64,000 nt of DNA. It comes from Nipponacmea schrenckii (taxonomy: Eukaryota; Mollusca; Gastropoda; Lottiidae). The position numbers and the translations under genes were made by a program. Shown piece by piece: positions 57,801-64,000 of this stretch; within the stretch, counting starts at the first letter, position 1, and every line of letters begins with the position of its first letter. The notes below the pieces were generated by a model. That model saw only the letters and a program-made list of their open reading frames with translations, did not search any database and was not told where the DNA came from. The stretch is from contig CM060201.1 in NCBI GenBank assembly GCA_030562195.1, forward strand, positions 25,464,067-25,528,066. The letters are read 5' to 3'.

Positions 57801-59460
57801 AATTCCACTAAATTAAAGTGCTTGATGAAGTCACTAATAACAAAATATGCTCGAATAATGTAAACCTTCAGGATTATTGACGTCATCATACACAGATTAA
57901 ACATTAAAATGTTGCAAATTGATGCTATCAATGTACACCTGATACATATATAAAATTTGTAAAACTCTATACAATCTCTTTAATGTTTACTGAAAATGTT
58001 TTGGCTAGCTATATTTCAAAATCTGAAATATTGTTTATGATTAATCATTTTCCCGCCAAATCCAAAAGCTAACAGAAGTTTCAAACAGATTTAAATTCAT
58101 ATAGACTCAAAAGATTGGGTACAATGGAAAAATGTCTGAAGTTAAATTGAACACTTCACCTTTAAAGCGGTTAATGTCTTTTCATGTTGAAGTTCATTTT
58201 CTTTCTGAATCTTTAATAAATAAAAACAAAAAACACCATATTTAATACAGAACATGTCAAAACATGGTGACAGCAGTTAACTGAAATTAACACATTTCGT
58301 GACTGTGAGAAGATCTTGGTACTTGAAAACATTCAAGATCTTCTTAAGCTATTTGTAAAACATTTTATGCAAATGATTAAATTATATTGTACTATTTTGA
58401 GAAATCCTCTTTCTCCCTCCTTTTGGAGTTTTTCGCATTCCCATTTTTGACTAATTAACATAGAAACAGTAATAATAAGCTAAGATAATGGGAAGCTCTA
58501 AGTTTTCAAGAAATACAACTGTTGATAAAAGCCTACCTGGTGAAGATGTGTGATTTCTCCTTGTTTTTCATCCACAGTATGTAAGGCTTGTTGATAATCA
58601 TTCTCTAATTGATGTAACTGATCAGCTGAATTGTGTAATTCCTGAAACATAAAATATTTCTCATTTTACATCTCCAATATTGAACTTACTCTAACTAAAA
58701 CCTCTCCAATATTGAACTTACCCTTACTAAAATTGCTACAATATTAGCTAACTAAATATTCTACAATATTGAACTTACCGTTACTAAATATTCTCAAATA
58801 TTGAACTTACCCTAAATAGTCTCCAATATTGAACTTACCCTAGCTATATATTCTACAATATTGAACGTACCCTAACTAAATATTTCCCCATATTGAACTT
58901 ACCCTAAATAGTCTCCAATATTGAACTTACCCTAGCTATATATTCTCCAACATTGAATGTACCCTAACTAAATATTTCCCCATATTGAACTTACCCTAAA
59001 TAGTCTCCAATATTGAACTTACCCTAGCCATATATTCTCCAACATTGAATGTACCCTAACTAAATATCTCCCCATATTAAACTTACCCCACTAAATTGCT
59101 ACAATATTGAACTTAATCTCACTAAATGTTCTCCAATATTGAACTTACCCTTACTAAATATTCTCCATTATTGAACTTACTCTTACTAAAAATTCTCCAA
59201 TATTGAACTTACTCTTACTAAAAATTATCCAATATTGAACTTACTCTTACTAAATTTCTACTATATTGAACTTACCCTTAGTAAATTTCTACAATATTGA
59301 ACTTACCCTAACTAACTTTCTACAATATTGAACTTACCCTAACTAAATTTTCTAAACTATCAACTCTGGTTTGTAAAACTAAGACATCTTCTTTGGCTGA
59401 ATCACGTTCAGTCTGGGCCTCGGCTAAATGCACTCTTAAATTATTACATTCTTCTTTTAC
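33881..59460 (-). CDS. RIMBP: RIM-binding protein (RIMS-binding protein), 24 exons, N-terminus outside window
   Basis: RIM-BP links RIM and voltage-gated calcium channels at presynaptic active zones. Exons: 59460-59338, 58641-58537, 58210-58160, 57128-56864, 56377-56273, 53305-53156, 50675-50491, 49744-49562, 49139-49064, 48790-48659, 48288-48095, 47868-47787, 47353-47192, 46817-46686, 46108-45929, 45599-45397, 42500-42375, 41206-41048, 39784-39661, 39549-39038, 38157-37983, 37494-37352, 37034-36743 and 34041-33881. The sum is 4,020 nt, exactly 1,339 codons plus stop, with all phases matching. Order: coiled coil (window residues 1-93), Asn-rich and acidic linkers, SH3-I (about 348-412), three FN3 domains (459-776), Ser/Pro/basic linker, SH3-II (about 1047-1110), SH3-III (about 1169-1231), basic C-terminus ending [11 protein letters not shown]. 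This is the diagnostic RIM-BP layout. The first exon here begins in phase 0, so earlier exons must lie past 64000. The last junction has a second in-frame solution (see findings). Confidence 0.96.
35011..35323. mobile_element. Family D palindromic MITE in the last RIM-BP intron
   Basis: TTAAAGGGGTTTAAGTTAAC at the left; AGAAAACCTCTTTACAATCT at the right, whose final TTAA is lost. The inner arms carry TGATGGAATCAATATGTACC and GATACACACAACAAATTT. Confidence 0.7.
35655..35930. mobile_element. Palindromic element with internal CCAAT pairs (family F)
   Basis: AATCCAGATTTTCAGAAATA, CAGTAATCTGATTGGATAAT, TTAGTGACTGACCAATCAGG, then the inverted half TTATTATCCAATCAGATTAC and TTCTTCAAATCTGAAATTTT. Other copies or pieces: 15745-15865, 26290-26435, 47480-47635, 50085-50235 and 51105-51185. 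Confidence 0.65.
36915..37420 (-). other. RIMBP: SH3-III of RIM-BP
   Basis: Exon 37494-37352 ends with [20 protein letters not shown]. Exon 37034-36743 continues [20 protein letters not shown], then [20 protein letters not shown]. All SH3 hallmarks are present (ALYDYDP, acidic DMDED turn, GFVPSNF). A Ser-rich tail follows. This is the most conserved stretch of the gene and was the first clue to its identity. Confidence 0.95.
38075..39150 (-). other. RIMBP: SH3-II of RIM-BP
   Basis: The end of exon 39549-39038 encodes [17 protein letters not shown], then [12 protein letters not shown]. Exon 38157-37983 continues with [14 protein letters not shown] and VGFVPCNMV. The domain is complete, with its intron just before the acidic turn. 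The usual SNF/SNM after the GFVP motif is CNM here. The preceding part of the large exon is a Ser/Pro/Arg/Lys-rich linker with several SP and SPR motifs, possible proline-directed phosphorylation sites (inference). Confidence 0.9.
38283..38505. repeat. Inverted pair of retroelement-like end motifs in a RIM-BP intron
   Basis: The left block (about 38283-38334, CGGTTGACTAATGTTTCAGC, TAAAAGCCTTCTTCTGAAA) is an inverted, diverged copy of the right block (about 38455-38503, ACTGAAGTGTTTCTGAAGAG, GACATTTAGCCAAATGTTAG). About 120 bases separate them. The CTGAAGA-to-GAAAC spacing recalls end sequences of Penelope-like elements, but this is only a resemblance. Confidence 0.45.
40520..40640 (-). repeat. 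Dispersed repeat family B, partial copy (RIM-BP intron)
   Basis: AGATAATTCAGGAAAGACCA, CCAGCTGGTAGAAAGGATCC and GTGAACCTAAGTTATTATCC match the inverse of the family's first half. Confidence 0.6.
41416..41687. mobile_element. Family D palindromic MITE in RIM-BP intron
   Basis: TTAAAGGTATTGTCAAGAGG at the left and CTGTACAATCCCTTTAA at the right, with CACTGATAGGATCATTTTCC and GATGCCGATACACATAACG inside. TTAA is on both ends. Confidence 0.75.
42540..42984. mobile_element. TA-bounded non-autonomous element with ATTAATGCG motifs
   Basis: The ends are TACTGTAAGGCT and AGCCTTACAGTA, so TA may be the target duplication. Inside, AAATTAATGCG(A) occurs repeatedly: at the left end twice, then with GATCCGCGATAGGTGTCGCA, and at the right with GATCGCGAATAGGTCGCATT and ACGCATTAATTTCT. 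No transposase frame is seen. The left end lies only about 38 bp upstream (in gene sense) of RIM-BP exon 42500-42375. Confidence 0.75.
44468..45199. mobile_element. Family D MITE split by a later insertion
   Basis: The left part is 44468-44512 (TTAAAGGGACTGTGAATTGT, then TATATGTGTA). The right part is 44959-45199 (ACAGGGACACTGATAGCATC through ATAAAATATTTAAAAAACAT to AAAATCTCTTTAA). The middle is a different element (next entry). Confidence 0.75.
44513..44958. mobile_element. PIF/Harbinger-like non-autonomous element, TTA target duplication
   Basis: Terminal inverted repeats are GGCTGCGTTTCCAC and GTGGAAACGCAGCC, flanked by TTA on both sides. Sub-terminal copies of CACGTGACA and ATGTGTCACGT repeat in both orientations. 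Between about 44620 and 44760, one plus frame reads [19 protein letters not shown], which resembles the N-terminal acidic and Arg-rich start of Harbinger transposases. The three-base TTA duplication also fits that superfamily. The element is 446 bp and cannot encode a whole transposase. Confidence 0.75.
45397..48288 (-). other. RIMBP: Three fibronectin type III domains of RIM-BP
   Basis: FN3-I: exons 48288-48095 and 47868-47787 ([29 protein letters not shown]). FN3-II: 47353-47192 and 46817-46686 ([35 protein letters not shown]). FN3-III: 46108-45929 and 45599-45397 ([27 protein letters not shown]). Each has the B-strand Trp, the Y-VY-DG strand and the terminal VRA-like strand. Each domain is split once, after the central strand. 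Exons 47353-47192, 46817-46686 and 46108-45929 are phase 1-1 units, typical of shuffled FN3 modules. A TA-bounded element and introns up to about 3 kb follow the third domain. Confidence 0.92.
45612..45845 (-). mobile_element. SINE abutting RIM-BP exon 45599-45397
   Basis: On the plus strand it reads GTAATGGAGTTTTACGTCCT through GCAGTGTGCTATGAG, CTGGACAGCGGCATTAGC and AGCCTGTAGCACACAGCC. It is in the sense of the gene (minus). Its 3' tail ends about a dozen bases before the exon's acceptor. Confidence 0.75.
49064..49744 (-). other. RIMBP: SH3-I of RIM-BP
   Basis: Exons 49744-49562 and 49139-49064 encode [20 protein letters not shown], then [19 protein letters not shown], split from [20 protein letters not shown]. 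The ALYDY-like motif is AKYGYDP, the conserved acidic turn is GEMDEDGFY, and GLVPSNF is the C-terminal SH3 signature. By family knowledge, SH3 domains of RIM-BP bind Pro-rich motifs in RIM and calcium channels. The intron falls in the acidic turn, between GEMDE and DGFY. Confidence 0.93.
49374..49500 (+). mobile_element. SINE with head and tail but internally deleted
   Basis: GGTGGCTCAGTGAGTAAGAT is the tRNA-like A-box head, and GTGCAGAAGAGTAGGATGTA then AAACTCC is the family tail. Only about 50 bases lie between, so most of the body is missing. It is antisense to RIM-BP, between the two SH3-I exons. Confidence 0.7.
50545..50571 (-). other. RIMBP: Poly-cysteine run next to a basic cluster in RIM-BP
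   Basis: Within exon 50675-50491 a TGT/TGC trinucleotide run encodes CCYCCCCCC. It follows the basic segment [11 protein letters not shown] and is followed by [10 protein letters not shown]. The frame is fixed by the flanking exons. The sequence just upstream of AAACAGAG also looks like a 3' splice site (T-rich, ending TTTCAG), so a minor internal acceptor is possible, but no plausible partner donor at normal intron distance lies within the exon. Confidence 0.7.
52314..52597. mobile_element. Family D palindromic MITE in RIM-BP intron
   Basis: TTAAAGGGATTGTAAAGAGT on the left and CTTCTTTACAATCCCTTTAA on the right: nearly perfect terminal inverted repeats with TTAA ends. The central part is diverged. 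Confidence 0.8.
53820..53900. repeat. TATATG/TATG microsatellite
   Basis: ATATGTATATGTATGTATAT repeats. A minus-strand open frame across it (53731-53952) is repeat-derived. A-rich low complexity also occurs at 52685-52810. Confidence 0.85.
54505..54668 (+). repeat. Dispersed repeat family B copy (RIM-BP intron)
   Basis: AATATTTTACAAGGATTAGA, TTTACCAGCTGGTCCTTGGC, TGGCATTGATCTTTCCCAGA and ACAGCTGGGTGGACTCTATG. It is antisense to the gene. Confidence 0.65.
55786..56104. mobile_element. Family D palindromic MITE in RIM-BP intron
   Basis: The left end is decayed (GGGCTTTACAGAGAATATAA) and the right end is AAAACCTCTTTACAATCCCA then TTAA. Inner arms: TTTTCAATCAGATGTGTGG and GGAACAGATGTTTTATTG. 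Confidence 0.65.
57701..57983. mobile_element. Family D palindromic MITE in RIM-BP intron
   Basis: TTAAAGTGATTGTAAAGAAG on the left, AAAACTCTATACAATCTC then TTTAA on the right, with AACACTGACAGCATCAATTT and GATGCTATCAATGTACACCT inside. TTAA is at both ends. Confidence 0.75.
58160..59460 (-). other. RIMBP: RIM-BP coiled-coil exons
   Basis: Three phase-0 exons (59460-59338, 58641-58537, 58210-58160) encode 93 residues rich in Glu, Gln, Leu and Lys in heptad-like spacing, for example [35 protein letters not shown] and [10 protein letters not shown]. The next exon starts [10 protein letters not shown], continuing the coil. N-terminal coiled coils precede the first SH3 domain in known RIM-BPs. 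The three exons are each multiples of three in phase 0. Confidence 0.85.
58667..59340 (-). repeat. Minisatellite of amplified 5' splice sites downstream of a RIM-BP exon
   Basis: About 22 units of roughly 27-33 bp. On the plus strand they read TCTCCAATATTGAACTTACC then CTAACTAAAT. The rightmost unit overlaps the true exon end: exon 59460-59338 finishes TTAGTTAGG and the intron begins GTAAGTTCAATATTG, which is exactly the repeat unit. Most units therefore keep an exon-like TTAG...GG before GTAAG. From about 58800 to 59070 there is a higher-order repeat of about 90 bp (three units each). Confidence 0.92.
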
Positions 59461-59717
59461 CTGCAAAATACAAATATAAACTTTTCTTAAGAATTGGTTA
59501 AATAAAACACTGATAAAGCATAGTCAAGTAAAGACATTGGTGCACATTTTGGTCTAAAGACAAACCATTTCATATTTGAATGATTAAATAGTAGGAAATG
59601 CATGTGCTATAAAAGTATTGTGTTCATGACTATATAATTGAATACCTAAAAGATATGTGGAACACACTTCTTTACTAACTCTATTGAAAGGTCATTTAGT
59701 TTCAGTGAAATAAATAC

Positions 59718-60005
59718 AATGAAATAAATGGAGTTTTACATTCTCGAGAAGACTTCTTATACAAGCAATTGGAAAATAATGAAATAAGACTTGCAAAAAT
59801 ATGAAATGAAATGAATGGAGTTTTACGTCCTACTTTTCGTCTACTTTAAACCATACGGGTTAATGAAGACGGGCAACGCCATGCAGTGTGCTATGAGGGA
59901 AATTTTTCCAGGACAGCAGCATTAGCCTGCTCACTTTTCGATTTCCAACTGTCGAGGGATCTTTAACGTGCACAGCCTGTAGCACAAGGGGGAAATAAGA
60001 CTTGC
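59718..60005 (-). mobile_element. SINE cluster, minus orientation
   Basis: A tail fragment at 59718-59755 (AAATAAATGGAGTTTTACAT) is followed by a long copy at 59805-60000. The long copy has AATGGAGTTTTACGTCCTAC, GACGGGCAACGCCATGCAGT, CAGGACAGCAGCATTAGCC and GAGGGATCTTTAACGTGCAC. The second copy is among the best preserved in the window. Confidence 0.75.
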
Positions 60006-61479
60006 AATCCCTTTAATAATGACTTATATCTCTGTAACCCATATGTTATTATAACTGTATCTTTATAGATATATCTGAAGTTTATCATTAAAAATTATAT
60101 TATAAAACATGCATTATTATTATCTGATACTTTTTATGTTTTTTTACACGCGACAATATGAGATTGTTACCATGGATAAATGTCAAATACTACAAATTCT
60201 AACAATGATTATTGATTAGGCCAAACCAAATTTATTTAATGTTTTATGGATCCTACCTACTTATTTATCCAGAAATTGAAGAAAAATAAATCAAAGCGGT
60301 TTTGTTTAAAAAAAAAAAAAACCAAAACCTTTATATCCCAAGACATTATAAATTAATCTTATGGTTTTAAGAAGGGTCAATTAGTAGGGCTTAATTATCG
60401 CTAGCAGTGGCCAAGCCCCTGTGAGCCCCAACCTAACAACAAGGCTGATGAGTTATAACAATTAACAAACCGAGAACTAACGAACCAAACCACAAAACCA
60501 AACTGGGACTCCAAATTAACATATTGACAAAATATTGGTAACATTTTCACTGTAGAATTTTTATACCAACAATATTTCACGAACAAAATTTGGCGAGTGC
60601 TTTCAAGGAACATTCAACCTCGTCAAAAACAAAAGTCATGTGACGAAGTAGCATACGCAGTGTTTCTTTTGGAAATATAAATGGTTTTATAATATATGAC
60701 AGAGTTTTTTAAATATTTTTCAAATGTATTTACTAAAACTTCGAACAAGTAACAATAATTTTTTTTTTTTTTTTTAAACAGCCAACAATCCATCATTTTT
60801 GTCTAGCTAGTTCTTTTCTAACAAAAAATTTAAAAACCAATATAATAATTAACTATTCAACTACTTACAAAACTAACAGTATTTAACTTTAAACTTGGAA
60901 GTATACTTACATATCTCAACAATATATAATTTTCTTTTTTCTCATATTTCATTTGATTTTTGCCACTGGAGCAGTTTAATCCCAAGGCGGAAAACATTAG
61001 GAATTTTAGTTCGTGCACAAATCCCTTTCCTTTCCAATATCAAGATTCACACTTGACACAGTTAAACCATGTCAAGCCACAGAAATCCAACTTATCTAAC
61101 CAAACCCAGAACAAAAATTGAAGACTATCCAAACAGTTAAATAAATTCAGGGTGGTTCAGTCCAATGCCTGATATAAAAGAAAACTTCTGGTCCACTAAT
61201 GAACAAAACCCAACAACTAAGTAGCAAAAGATTGGTGCAAACAATGACCTGTATCATACCTTAAATAAGTGCTATTAATATGAGGAGATGAGATGGATAT
61301 AATTAGAAAGGAAATGTGTGATCAACTTATAATTATCCTCCATTAACCTCCACCTGTCTATGATGTTGGCCTGTACTCATACTAAAAACAATTAAATACC
61401 AATTAGGCACAAATGAACAAATGAGTTTTGATTTATTACTTAACCAAAGCCAGAGAGATAGCCTACTTTTTTCAAGAAC

Positions 61480-61650
61480 CAGGCAGACTCTTCTGCACCT
61501 TATGGGCTAATGAAGACGCCATGCAGTGTTCAATGAAGGAAATTCAGGACAGCGGATTTAGCCTACTCTTTTTGTCGAGAGATCTTTAACATGCACACAG
61601 GGCCTCAGTTTATTGTCCCTGATTCCCTGGAGCCTGGAGTACAGCAGGTG
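61480..61650 (-). mobile_element. SINE body, minus orientation
   Basis: On the plus strand it reads CTCTTCTGCACCTTATGGGC, AAGACGCCATGCAGTG, GACAGCGGATTTAGCC, GAGATCTTTAACATGCACAC and AGGGCCTCAGTTTATTGTCC. It lies upstream of the first RIM-BP exon seen. Confidence 0.65.
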
Positions 61651-61909
61651 CTTGAAATTATTATCCAAACTTCTGCTTAAAATACTCAAAAGCAATCTCA
61701 ATTAGAATTGCGCCAAACAGTTGTTACCTTAAAGAATAATAAGCTAAAACTGCTGATGGCTATTTTCAGGGATATTTACAGACCAAGTCGTTAATTTTCA
61801 ACAATATTTTTCCTATTTACTGATTTGCTAGTTAAATTGGTTCATTGACATTTTCAAGTTATTTCTATTTTGATCTCAAATTGTTCTGATAAGTCTTTGT
61901 CTTCTTAAA

Positions 61910-62455
61910 GCAAAAATGGCAGAATTGTTGTTAGGTTTAAAAAAATCGAAAAATTATGAGAACTGGTGTAAAGATTGAAAAATGGCAGAAAATGTTGTAA
62001 TGAATAAAATATGGCAGAATTGATGTAGGGTTTTAAAACTGGTGGAATTGTCATAAGGATTAAAAAAGGGCAGAATTAATAAAAGGATTGAAATATGCCA
62101 ATATACCAATTGTCGTAGCGGGGGAAAAAGAATTTGGGAAAAGAATTTTTGAAAGGATTAAAAATTGGCAGAATTGTTGAAAGGATTAAAACATGGCAGA
62201 AAAATTGTAAGGATTAAAATATGGCAGAATTGTTGAAAGGATTAAAACATGGCAGAATTGTTCAAAGGATTAAAACATGGCAGAATTGTTGAAAGGATTA
62301 AAACATGGCACAATTGATCAAAGGATTAAAACATGGCAGAATTGTTGAAAGGATTAAAACATGGCACAATTGTTCAAAGGATTAAAACATGGCACGATTG
62401 TCGTAGCCTAATGATTGAAAAGTGACGGAATGTTGAAAGGATTAAAAAAATTGAT
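61910..62455. repeat. 28-bp minisatellite
   Basis: A core of regular units, GGATTAAAACATGGCAGAAT then TGTTGAAA, from about 62155 to 62400. It is flanked on both sides by progressively diverged units (TTGAAAAATGGCAGAAAATG, AAAACTGGTGGAATTGTC). Units alternate GCAGAATTG/GCACAATTG and GTTGAAA/GTTCAAA. No gene is seen. Confidence 0.85.
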
Positions 62456-63104
62456 GAAATGATTGAGATATGCTATCAGTGTTCCAAATCCACATAACAA
62501 ACTTAGATAACCTCTTTTCAATTCTTTCTTTCCACAGACTGTGGAGTTTTTGGTTAGAGTAGTGAAAACTATACATTATTAAAATTATATAAAATCCACC
62601 TACAACAAGTTAACACTGCTGGGAATTCTTAATATATTATCATCCAAAATATGTCAGATCAAACTGAGAAATCTAATTGGTCACATCATTTTGTATTAGA
62701 AATAGAACAAATTAGTCGATAAAGCTTTAAAAGTTAAAACCTAAATCTGAATACCTTTTGTATTCTTGGTTTTCTGATAGAATTCTAGACGGTAAATTTA
62801 GACTTTAAATTTGACATAATTGGGTCGTTTGCACCACGTTTTGTACTTAAGTCCACAATTCCACTTTGTTAAACAGTTTTTTGTTGTCATTGTCTGTGCC
62901 ATGTTTTACAAATATTCTCAAATTCACTATACAATGGCAATATTTGTGATGAGGTTGAAGATTAGTAAAAAAGCTAGCTAGGTTTTGTCTGGACTGATGA
63001 TCTTGGGCATGTCATCTCTCCTCATTATTCTGTTTGCCTATCAGGTATAGATCATACACAAAGATCAGTGTCCAAAGGTTTGGTCAAGGACCAGCTAGTA
63101 CACA

Positions 63105-63185
63105 TGGTAAATGAAATGAAATAAGTTTTATGTCCTACATCTCTGCAGCTTATTGGCTGATGAAGACAGCCAACACAAGACTGCA
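63105..63185 (-). mobile_element. SINE tail fragment
   Basis: AATGAAATGAAATAAGTTTT, then ATGTCCTACATCTCTGCAGC, then TTATTGGCTGATGAAGACAG. It is a short 3'-end fragment in minus orientation. Similar tail fragments are at 13228-13280, 52925-52960 and 56200-56250. Confidence 0.5.
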
Positions 63186-63314
63186 GTTTCTGTTTGTCCC
63201 CATTGGCTGAATTTTAGACAGGACCATGTCCTTGTGTACTGAACCCAATTCTAACCCATGTACAGTAAAGAGTATATTTTTGTCCCTATGGGCTGAATGT
63301 TACAAAAAGAAAAG

Positions 63315-63615
63315 AAAGAAACAACTATATTTTACAAGGTTACCAGCTTCAGAAGGGGGAGAAACCCTTGGTAGAGCGAAAGGGCAAATGCTGGCTTGAG
63401 GATGCTTTTCAGTAGGAGGGATCCGTGTGAAAGCAAGGCCTATCGATCCTTTTGTGTCGCCCTTAGGGCGACGATGGGAGAGCTCTATTTTTACTGACCA
63501 GAGATCCTTTCAACTAGCTGGTCAAGGCTCTTGGCATTGATCTTTCCTGGATTATCCGTACCCATTTACAGCTGGGTGGACTGGAATTATGAGTGAAGAG
63601 GACTTATTCAAGACA
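63315..63615 (+). repeat. Dispersed repeat family B copy interrupted by a GC-richer segment
   Basis: The left block AACTATATTTTACAAGGTTA stops at about 63344. The family resumes at about 63500 (AGAGATCCTTTCAACTAGCT) and runs to GGTGGACTGGAATTATG. Between them lie about 150 bases unlike the surroundings, including GTGTCGCCCTTAGGGCGAC, a short perfect hairpin. Blocks of another repeat (GGACTGAATGTTAGACAGG) flank both sides. Confidence 0.6.
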
Positions 63616-64000
63616 GGACCATGTCCTTGTGTATTCGACCCAATTCTGATCCATGTAAAGTAAAGAGTTTATGTTTGTCCCCATGGACTGAATGTTAGAC
63701 AGGATCCTCTCCTGTTGTATTGGACCTAATTCTGATCTGCAAAATATCTGTTTATATTAATTAACTATTTTTACAGTCCCAGCAAGATATAACTCTGACC
63801 TTCATACAGCCAACTCCTATCAATATTGTATGATATTTTAATGAAAACACCACTGGACTGATAATGTCAATTATTCTAATTTACTTTATCATTAATGTTG
63901 AGATTTGTACAGCTTGAGATATTAAAGGTATAATACCTCTTAGAATGACCAAAAATTGAAAATTTTTTAAAACTTGTTCAATATGTATCAGTGTTCATCA

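Larger units (their letters stand above)
59461..64000. other. Region upstream of the first RIM-BP exon seen: no exon recognised
   Basis: Because the first exon in the window begins in phase 0 without an initiator, this is most likely intron. It contains SINEs, family B and C copies, the 28-bp array and the first 79 bases of a family E MITE (from 63922, TTAAAGGTATAATACCTCTT). Short open frames (for example 60401-60613, minus) show no coding hallmarks. Confidence 0.55.

Noticed and set aside
58667..59340. CRISPR-like array of regular repeats
   Set aside because: Units are directly adjacent without unique spacers, vary in length and derive from an exon-intron boundary in a eukaryotic gene. The arrays at 32642 and 61910 fail for the same reason of lacking spacers.

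Overview
The window reads as nuclear DNA of an invertebrate animal. It is AT-rich, the genes are split by many short exons with consensus GT-AG sites, and the introns are full of short interspersed and inverted-repeat elements. The protein set (slingshot, EFCAB5, RIM-binding protein) and the gene architecture suit a lophotrochozoan. I favour a mollusc, possibly a gastropod, but the sequence alone does not prove it.

Three genes can be built, and their exon phases chain without a break. (1) Positions 2436-17991, minus strand: the first five coding exons of a slingshot-type cofilin phosphatase (SSH); the gene runs off the left edge. (2) Positions 19026-30435, plus strand: a complete 19-exon EFCAB5-like gene (1,293 codons) with EF-hand and GAF-like modules. 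It is head-to-head with SSH, and the two share a small CpG-containing promoter interval near 18.06-18.28 kb. (3) Positions 33881-59460, minus strand: 24 exons (1,339 codons in the window) of a RIM-binding protein. The order is coiled coil, SH3, three FN3, SH3, SH3, C-terminal basic tail. Its N-terminus lies beyond the right edge. EFCAB5 and RIM-BP are convergent, separated by about 3.4 kb of repeats.

The genes are not an operon and no common pathway is implied. By family knowledge, slingshot acts on actin via cofilin, EFCAB5 is a little-studied EF-hand protein, and RIM-BP links calcium channels to RIM at presynaptic active zones.

The rest is mobile and repetitive DNA: a recent 5'-truncated LINE copy with a clean 14-bp target duplication; a tRNA-derived SINE family; a second dispersed family (called B here); several TTAA-bounded palindromic MITE families; a Harbinger-like element nested inside one of them; a TA-bounded element with repeated ATTAATGCG motifs; a 224-bp near-perfect palindrome; and many minisatellites.

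I found no new multi-gene system. The most unusual signals concern splicing. About 22 copies of an exon's own 5' splice site are amplified as a minisatellite directly after that exon in RIM-BP. Sense-oriented SINE tails sit just upstream of three exons. Two frame-neutral exons of slingshot would insert a basic segment if included.
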